DNA from: Flavobacteriales bacterium
Lineage (GTDB): Bacteria; Bacteroidota; Bacteroidia; Flavobacteriales; JADGDT01
DNA: 36,821 nucleotides
Assembly (NCBI GenBank): GCA_023145275.1
Contig: JAGLEB010000137.1
Coordinates: 1-36,821 of the forward strand
Direction of reading: 5' to 3'
The translations under genes were made by a program, and so were the position numbers. Below are positions 32,003-36,821 of this stretch, in pieces. The notes beneath the pieces were generated by a model that was not told where the DNA came from, did no database searches, and saw only the letters and a program-made list of their open reading frames with translations. Positions within the stretch are counted from its first letter, which is position 1. Each line of letters opens with the position of its first letter.

Positions 32003-33349
32003 ATGCAAGCTACTAGAGAGAACAAAGACGCATTAAATGCTGTATTGAATGTGAATATCGTTGCTGACGATTATAAGGCAAGTGTTGATAAAATCCTTAA
32101 GGATTATCGTAAGAATGCTAATGTTCCTGGATTTCGTAAGGGCTTAGTCCCAATGGGAATGATTAAGAAGCAGTACGGTAAAGCAGTATTGATTGACGAG
32201 GTGAATAAAATACTTCAAGAGTCTGTGAATAAGTATATTCAAGATGAGAAGTTAGATATATTAGGAAATCCACTTCCTATTGCTCAAGATAACATAGATT
32301 GGAATGGTGATGAGTTTAACTTCCAGTTCGAATTAGGTTTAGCTCCTGAATTTTCTGTAAACCTTGAAGAGTTGAAAGGTCTAAATTCATATAAAGTAAT
32401 TGTTGATGACGAATTAGTTCAGAAACAAGTTGAAGATTTTGCTTCTCGTTTTGGAAATGTTGTTGGTCTTGATGAAGCTACAGAAGAAGCTAATGTTGCG
32501 GGTTCTGTTGTTGAGTTAGATGAAGATGGATCTACCGTTAAAGAAGATGGGATTTCTGCACAAGCTACTGTATCAATTTCTGATTTAAAAGGAAAAAGAA
32601 ATCCTAATAAATTTGTTGGTGCTAAAGTTGGAGATGTTATAATCTTAAAAACAAAGAGTCTTTTTGAAGAAGAAGCTAAGCTTGCAAATTTATTAGGTAA
32701 GACTGTTGAAGAAGTAAAAGATCTTGAGACTCAAGTTCAGTTCACAATAAGTGAAATTTCAAAAGTGGAGAAGCACGAAATTAATCAAGATTTATTTGAT
32801 AAGATTTACGGTGCTGGAACTATTGATTCTGAAGATGCATTTAGATCGCGTATTAAAGATGATGCTGAAAAAGTATATATTGGCGAGACTGACCGTCATT
32901 TCTTAAACCAAGTTACAGATAAACTACTTGAGGAAACTAAGGTAGAGTTACCAGAAGAATTCTTGACTAAATGGTTGAAATCTGTTGCTGAGAATCCTAT
33001 CACTGACGAGCAGGCTGTAGCTGAATTCGAGAAATCTAAAAAAGGGATCATATATCAATTGATTGAAGGGAAAGTGTTTTCTGAGAACAATTTACAGATT
33101 ACTTTAGACGATGTTAAGGGTAGTGCTATTACTATGATAAAGGCGCAGATGGCTCAATTCGGACAAGCTAGTATGGATGATAAAGAAGCAGAAGATATTG
33201 CAATGAGAGTTCTTCAAAATCAAGAAGAATATACTAGAATATCTGAGCAAGTGAAAATGGAGAAACTATCAGCTTTATATAAAGAAAAAGTTTCTGCAGA
33301 AGCTAAAGAACTTAGTTTTGATAAATTTGTTGCTGAGATTTCAAAGTAA
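32003..33349 (+). CDS. tig: Trigger factor
   Basis: A ribosome-bound chaperone that meets nascent chains at the exit tunnel. The 448-residue protein has an N-terminal ribosome-binding domain whose signature reads GFRKGLVP (43-50) instead of the common GFRKGKVP, so the last basic residue of the loop is Leu. The middle (about 150-250) corresponds to the FKBP-type prolyl isomerase domain but is weakly conserved by eye; SISDLKGKRNPNKFVGAKVG is its clearest part, and isomerase activity is doubtful. The C-terminal helical arms (about 260-448) are as expected. The gene is followed by a terminator and then clpP and clpX, the usual protein-quality-control neighbourhood. Confidence 0.95.
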   Translation: MQATRENKDALNAVLNVNIVADDYKASVDKILKDYRKNANVPGFRKGLVPMGMIKKQYGKAVLIDEVNKILQESVNKYIQDEKLDILGNPLPIAQDNIDWNGDEFNFQFELGLAPEFSVNLEELKGLNSYKVIVDDELVQKQVEDFASRFGNVVGLDEATEEANVAGSVVELDEDGSTVKEDGISAQATVSISDLKGKRNPNKFVGAKVGDVIILKTKSLFEEEAKLANLLGKTVEEVKDLETQVQFTISEISKVEKHEINQDLFDKIYGAGTIDSEDAFRSRIKDDAEKVYIGETDRHFLNQVTDKLLEETKVELPEEFLTKWLKSVAENPITDEQAVAEFEKSKKGIIYQLIEGKVFSENNLQITLDDVKGSAITMIKAQMAQFGQASMDDKEAEDIAMRVLQNQEEYTRISEQVKMEKLSALYKEKVSAEAKELSFDKFVAEISK

Positions 33350-33395
33350 TTTTAAGATAAAAAAAGAAGAGAATAATCTTCTTGAAAAATATAGC

Positions 33396-33436
33396 AGGGA
33401 ATTAAATTTATTTTTTAAATTTAGTTCCCTTTTTAT
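33396..33436 (+). terminator. Terminator between tig and clpP
   Basis: A 15-bp stem with one G-U pair joins AGGGAATTAAATTTA (33396-33410) to TAAATTTAGTTCCCT (33416-33430) around a 5-base T loop, followed by TTTTATTT. A smaller hairpin AAGAAGA/TCTTCTT (33364-33383) precedes it. Confidence 0.88.
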
Positions 33437-33447
33437 TTAATATAAAA

Positions 33448-34128
33448 ATGCATAAAATGAATATAGGAGAAGAGTTTAAGAAGTATGCTACTAAGCACTT
33501 AGGTATATCGAGTATGACTATGCATCAGTTTCAATCTGTTCATAATAGTTATATTTCGCCGACAATTATCGAAGAACGCCAGATGAATGTTGCATCAATG
33601 GATGTTTTTTCTCGTTTGATGATGGATCGAATAATTTTTTTAGGAACAGGGATTGATGATCATGTTTCAAATATTATTCAAGGGCAATTGTTGTTTTTAG
33701 AATCGGTTGACGCATCTAAGGATATTCAAATTTACCTTAATTCTCCTGGTGGAAGCGTTTACGCTGGCTTGGGAATTTACGATACAATGCAATTGGTAAA
33801 GCCTGACGTAGCAACTATATGTACAGGAATGGCTGCTTCGATGGGAGCTGTTTTGTTGACAGCTGGTGCCCCAGGGAAAAGATCGGCTCTAAAACATTCT
33901 AGAGTTATGATTCACCAACCAATGGGTGGTGCTCAAGGTCAAGCATCAGATATAGAAATTACAGCTCGCGAGATTGCGAAGCTTAAAGAAGAGCTTTATA
34001 CTATTATTTCTGAGCACAGTGGTAAAACATATGAGCAGGTTTGGAAGGATAGTGATAGAGATTATTGGATGACTGCTGCCGAAGCTGTTGAGTATGGTAT
34101 GGTAGATGAGGTACTTGTCAGAAAATAA
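33448..34128 (+). CDS. clpP: ATP-dependent Clp protease proteolytic subunit
   Basis: The serine-protease subunit of ClpXP. The 226-residue protein has the complete triad: S131 in GMAASMGAVLL, H156 in MIHQPMGG and D205 in SDRDYW. YLNSPGGSVYAGLGIYD and the C-terminal AEAVEYGMVDEVL are also present. The N-terminal ~30 residues (rich in Met/His/Ser) precede the usual SPTIIEERQM start of mature ClpP and probably form a processed propeptide. The start could be 33448 or the second Met at 33457. It is followed by a terminator-like hairpin and clpX, 69 bases on. Confidence 0.97.
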   Translation: MHKMNIGEEFKKYATKHLGISSMTMHQFQSVHNSYISPTIIEERQMNVASMDVFSRLMMDRIIFLGTGIDDHVSNIIQGQLLFLESVDASKDIQIYLNSPGGSVYAGLGIYDTMQLVKPDVATICTGMAASMGAVLLTAGAPGKRSALKHSRVMIHQPMGGAQGQASDIEITAREIAKLKEELYTIISEHSGKTYEQVWKDSDRDYWMTAAEAVEYGMVDEVLVRK

Positions 34129-34154
34129 TATGATTAAGAAGATAAAAAATTGAT

Positions 34155-34183
34155 AAAGCTGCAGTAACCCTGTAGCTTTTTTA
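34155..34183 (+). terminator. Terminator or attenuator between clpP and clpX
   Basis: AAAGCTGCAG (34155-34164) pairs with CTGTAGCTTT (34170-34179) with one G-U pair and a 5-base loop, followed by TTT. It lies 26 bases after clpP and only 2 bases before the clpX -7 box, so it separates the two transcripts. Confidence 0.75.
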
Positions 34184-34185
34184 TG

Positions 34186-34193
34186 TACTTTTG
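34186..34193 (+). promoter_or_regulatory. Candidate clpX promoter, -7 box TACTTTTG
   Basis: A match to TAnnTTTG ending 4 bases before the ATG at 34198. With the usual 5-7 base distance from box to transcript start, the mRNA would begin at or next to the start codon. No -33 TTG is seen at the usual distance. Confidence 0.55.
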
Positions 34194-34197
34194 CAGC

Positions 34198-35424
34198 ATG
34201 AGTAAAGAAGAATTATCGTGTTCGTTTTGCGGACGTAAGAAAAGTGAGACTAATTTGTTGATTGCAGGTATGGATGCCCATATTTGTGACAAGTGTATTG
34301 AGCAAGCTCATGGGATTGTTATTGAAGAAGTAGCAAACTCTCAAGTGCAAGAAGTAAGCTCTGAGATCTCTCTAAAGAAACCAAAGGAAATAAAAGAATT
34401 CCTTGATCAATATGTAATTGGTCAGGATGACGCTAAGAAAGTATTGGCTGTATCTGTATATAATCACTATAAAAGAATATTGCAGAAAGACTTCGATGAC
34501 GATGTAGAAATTGAAAAATCTAATATCGTTATGGTTGGACCAACAGGAACTGGTAAAACATTGCTTGCGCGCTCTATTGCTAGAATGCTCAATGTTCCTT
34601 TTACCATTGTTGATGCAACAGTACTTACTGAAGCGGGTTATGTTGGTGAAGATGTTGAGAGTATTCTGTCTAGATTGCTTCAAGCAGCTGATTATAATGT
34701 GCAGAAAGCAGAAAGAGGTATTGTTTTTATTGATGAAATAGATAAGATTGCTCGTAAAAGCGATAATCCTTCTATTACACGTGATGTTTCTGGTGAAGGT
34801 GTTCAGCAAGCTATGTTGAAGCTTCTTGAAGGTGCTGTAATAAATGTTCCACCACAAGGAGGACGAAAGCATCCTGATCAGAAATTTGTTGAGGTAAATA
34901 CAAAGAATATCTTGTTTATTGCTGGAGGAGCATTCTCTGGTATTGAACGTAAGATTGGGAATAGACTAAATACTAGAGCTATTGGATATCAGAAAGACTT
35001 TTTGGATCAAGTAGATGAAGAAAATATGTTGCAGTATGTTCTTCCAATGGATTTAAAGTCTTTTGGTTTAATACCTGAATTAATAGGTCGTTTGCCTGTT
35101 TTAACTCATCTAGATCCTTTGGACGAAGCTTCTCTAAAAATGATTCTGACAGAACCAAAAAATGCTATAGTAAAGCAATATCAGAAATTGTTTGATATAG
35201 ATGGTGTTAGTCTAGAGATAGAAGATTCAGCAATTGATTTTGTTGTAGAAAAAGCTTCAGAGTTTAAATTAGGAGCTAGAGGTTTGAGGTCTATTATTGA
35301 AGCAATTCTTACTGATGCTATGTTTGATGCACCTTCTGGAGATCTTAAAAAGTTAGCTATTTCCCGAGAATATGCCGAAAGTAAAATGAGCCAATCAAAA
35401 TTGAGAAGGCTTAAGGCAGTTTAG
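34198..35424 (+). CDS. clpX: ATP-dependent Clp protease ATP-binding subunit ClpX
   Basis: The AAA+ unfoldase that feeds substrates to ClpP. The 408-residue protein begins with the zinc-binding domain (C8, C11, C30, C33), followed by Walker A GPTGTGK (114-120), the substrate-gripping pore loop GYVG (147-150), Walker B FIDE (177-180) and the sensor/arginine-finger region GRLPVLTHL. The ClpP-docking tripeptide, IGF in E. coli, appears here as IGY (262-264). The frame is open from an ATG at 34183, but that would place MYFCS ahead of the normal start and inside the -7 box, so 34198 is used. A terminator follows the gene. Confidence 0.97.
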   Translation: MSKEELSCSFCGRKKSETNLLIAGMDAHICDKCIEQAHGIVIEEVANSQVQEVSSEISLKKPKEIKEFLDQYVIGQDDAKKVLAVSVYNHYKRILQKDFDDDVEIEKSNIVMVGPTGTGKTLLARSIARMLNVPFTIVDATVLTEAGYVGEDVESILSRLLQAADYNVQKAERGIVFIDEIDKIARKSDNPSITRDVSGEGVQQAMLKLLEGAVINVPPQGGRKHPDQKFVEVNTKNILFIAGGAFSGIERKIGNRLNTRAIGYQKDFLDQVDEENMLQYVLPMDLKSFGLIPELIGRLPVLTHLDPLDEASLKMILTEPKNAIVKQYQKLFDIDGVSLEIEDSAIDFVVEKASEFKLGARGLRSIIEAILTDAMFDAPSGDLKKLAISREYAESKMSQSKLRRLKAV

Positions 35425-35445
35425 TGTTGAAAAAGAAATATTTAT

Positions 35446-35484
35446 AAAGAGCTATTTTTTATTTTTAGAAATAGCTCTTTTTTA
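35446..35484 (+). terminator. Rho-independent terminator of clpX
   Basis: A perfect 12-bp stem, AAAGAGCTATTT (35446-35457) with AAATAGCTCTTT (35469-35480), an 11-base loop and a following TTT. It starts 22 bases after the stop codon and ends 20 bases before mvaD. Confidence 0.9.
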
Positions 35485-35503
35485 TGCTTAATAAAATAGA
35501 TAG

Positions 35504-36592
35504 ATGAATACGAAAATATTTGTACCTAGAGAATTAAAAACTGATGGAATTGATGAGGAAGTTGTGAAATGGAGGAGCCCGTCTAATATTGCTTTGGTAA
35601 AATATTGGGGGAAAGTTGGATATCAGATTCCAGCTAATCCATCTATTAGTTTTACACTGAAAAACAGCTATACGGAAACTGAGATTAAATTTGTAAAAAA
35701 GGAGACTGCAAATAATTTTATAGACTTTAAACTCTTGTTTGAAGGAAAGAAAAATGAATCTTTTTCTTCGAGGGTAGCTAAGTTTCTTGAGGATATAAAG
35801 GTGTATGTCCCTTTTTTAAAGCTGTATAGTCTCGAAATTAGTACAATTAATTCTTTTCCACACTCTAGTGGTATTGCCTCCTCTGCTTCTGGGTTTAGTG
35901 CATTGTCTGCTTGTTTAGTGGCTTTCGAGAAGCTTATTAATCCTGAATTGATGAATATTACAGCTCAGAAGAAAGTTTCATTCTTGTCGCGTTTAGGGTC
36001 TGGAAGTGCTTGTAGGTCTGTTGAAGGACCTTTGATGATATGGGGAAGGCATCAAAATTATCGCCTTTCTGATAATGAAGTTGCTGTTACACCAGATTTA
36101 GTGTTGAACGATGTTTTTAAAGGATTTCAAGATACAATTCTACTTGTTGATAAAGGTGCTAAATCGGTGTCTAGCACTGTAGGGCATTCTTTGATGGATG
36201 GTCATCCTTTTGCGAAAAGAAGATTTGAACAAGCGAATGAGCATCTTGCCGAAATGAAAGAAATTCTTCAAAATGGAGATCTGAACAGATTTGCCGAAAT
36301 AGTAGAGAATGATGCATTGACTTTGCACGCAATGATGATGACATCTACACCTTCATTTATATTGATGAAACCCAATACTCTTTTAGTGTTGGAAGCCATA
36401 AAAGAGCACCGAGAAAAGAGTGGACTTAATATGGTGTTTACTCTTGATGCTGGCGCTAATGTTCATCTTTTATATCCTCTTTCTCAGAAGGATAAAGTTA
36501 TGGAATTCGTGAAAAATGATCTAGTTGCGTATTGCGAAAATGGTCACTATATTTGTGACGAACTTGGAACAGGAATTGAGGAAGTTAATTAA
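35504..36592 (+). CDS. mvaD: Diphosphomevalonate decarboxylase
   Basis: Catalyses the ATP-dependent decarboxylation of mevalonate 5-diphosphate to isopentenyl diphosphate, the last step of the mevalonate route to isoprenoids. The 362-residue GHMP-kinase fold protein shows ALVKYWGK (30-37), the ATP-binding SFPHSSGIASSASGFSAL (from about 116), RLGSGSACRSVEG and the catalytic aspartate D315 in TLDAGANVHLLYP. The gene stands alone after the clpX terminator, and the other pathway genes are not in the window. Its product provides the units that UppS assembles. Repeat copy C begins 15 bases after the stop. Confidence 0.95.
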   Translation: MNTKIFVPRELKTDGIDEEVVKWRSPSNIALVKYWGKVGYQIPANPSISFTLKNSYTETEIKFVKKETANNFIDFKLLFEGKKNESFSSRVAKFLEDIKVYVPFLKLYSLEISTINSFPHSSGIASSASGFSALSACLVAFEKLINPELMNITAQKKVSFLSRLGSGSACRSVEGPLMIWGRHQNYRLSDNEVAVTPDLVLNDVFKGFQDTILLVDKGAKSVSSTVGHSLMDGHPFAKRRFEQANEHLAEMKEILQNGDLNRFAEIVENDALTLHAMMMTSTPSFILMKPNTLLVLEAIKEHREKSGLNMVFTLDAGANVHLLYPLSQKDKVMEFVKNDLVAYCENGHYICDELGTGIEEVN

Positions 36593-36606
36593 TGAGCTTT
36601 CTCGAG

Positions 36607-36741
36607 TAATACCAATTGGTTTATGAAATGACGTTTAGATAAAATCAAAGTATTTTTTCTTTATGGGAGTATTAAATTTGTTGTATAGCCTAAGCTACGC
36701 AAGAAATTTTATATAAACCAGAACCGAGCATGTACTATGCA
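36607..36741. repeat. Dispersed intergenic element, copy C
   Basis: It starts with TAATACCAATTGG and TTATGAAATGACGT, contains an imperfect hairpin TTGTATAGC/GCTACGCAA (36681-36702) corresponding to the hairpin of copy A, and ends with ATAAACCAGAACCG and ACTATGC (36735-36741), as copy B does. It thus links copies A and B as one degenerate family. The remaining bases to the window edge show only an ACCTGA/TTCAGGT inverted pair and no gene. Confidence 0.55.
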
Positions 36742-36821
36742 ACATATAAAATTGTTGATTTAAACACATGCGAACACTACCTGACCTTTGATGAATTTAA
36801 TATTCAGGTAAAAGGAAAAAG

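Noticed and set aside
34372..34872. 166-codon open frame antisense to clpX
   Set aside because: It is the shadow of a strongly conserved gene; the translation is low-complexity (Asn/Ser/Tyr-rich) with no recognisable domain.

Overview
The window is AT-rich chromosomal DNA from a member of the Bacteroidota. Four things point there: promoter -7 boxes of the TAnnTTTG type in front of many genes, A/T-rich leaders without strong Shine-Dalgarno sequences, phylum-typical families (a DUF3822 protein next to rsmD, a PorG/DUF6089 barrel), and the order pdxJ, CBS protein, nadK, porG, uppS, bamA, skp, skp, murI. The order or family within the phylum cannot be fixed from this sequence. The presence of mevalonate diphosphate decarboxylase argues for a mevalonate-pathway lineage. 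No tRNA, rRNA, CRISPR array, transposase or prophage was seen.

Layout. (1) 1-5785, housekeeping: trxB (+); a minus-strand group of an unknown membrane-anchored protein, a DUF3822 protein and rsmD, the last ending in a poly-glutamate tail encoded by 17 TTC triplets; then a RecD/Dda-like helicase and a PlsC-like acyltransferase (+). (2) 5786-20963, a Wzx/Wzy-type surface polysaccharide locus: Wzz-like regulator, UDP-glucose dehydrogenase, a fused GpsA-TagD enzyme, Wzx flippase, LicD-family phosphotransferase, EpsG-type polymerase, GT4 glycosyltransferase, WaaL/Wzy-like membrane protein, GT2 glycosyltransferase, initiating phosphoglycosyltransferase, then gmd and fcl for GDP-L-fucose. It opens with the only promoter in the window showing both Bacteroidota boxes (5902-5932), and a terminator separates the last transferase from gmd. 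(3) 20976-31549, cofactor and envelope genes: an alpha/beta hydrolase and pdxJ (-); CBS protein, nadK, porG, uppS, bamA, two skp/ompH genes, murI and a small four-helix membrane protein (+). (4) 32003-36592: tig, clpP, clpX, mvaD.

How the genes fit together. The polysaccharide locus can make UDP-GlcA (Ugd), GDP-L-fucose (Gmd and Fcl) and CDP-glycerol (GpsA-TagD, from dihydroxyacetone phosphate in one polypeptide). The LicD-family protein two genes after GpsA-TagD is the obvious candidate to move phosphoglycerol from CDP-glycerol onto the glycan, because the related eukaryotic fukutin proteins use CDP-ribitol or CDP-glycerol. With one initiating transferase and two glycosyltransferases, the simplest prediction is a short, fucose-containing repeat unit decorated with phosphoglycerol and built on undecaprenyl phosphate, the lipid whose precursor is made by UppS; MvaD supplies isoprenoid units.

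The most unusual items are the GpsA-TagD fusion with its LicD partner, the rsmD triplet tract, a degenerate intergenic repeat family with three copies (29942-30150, 31547-31706, 36607-36741), a REP-like palindrome at 8731-8815, a Fcl protein with two insertions, and a clpX promoter so close to the start codon that the mRNA may be leaderless.
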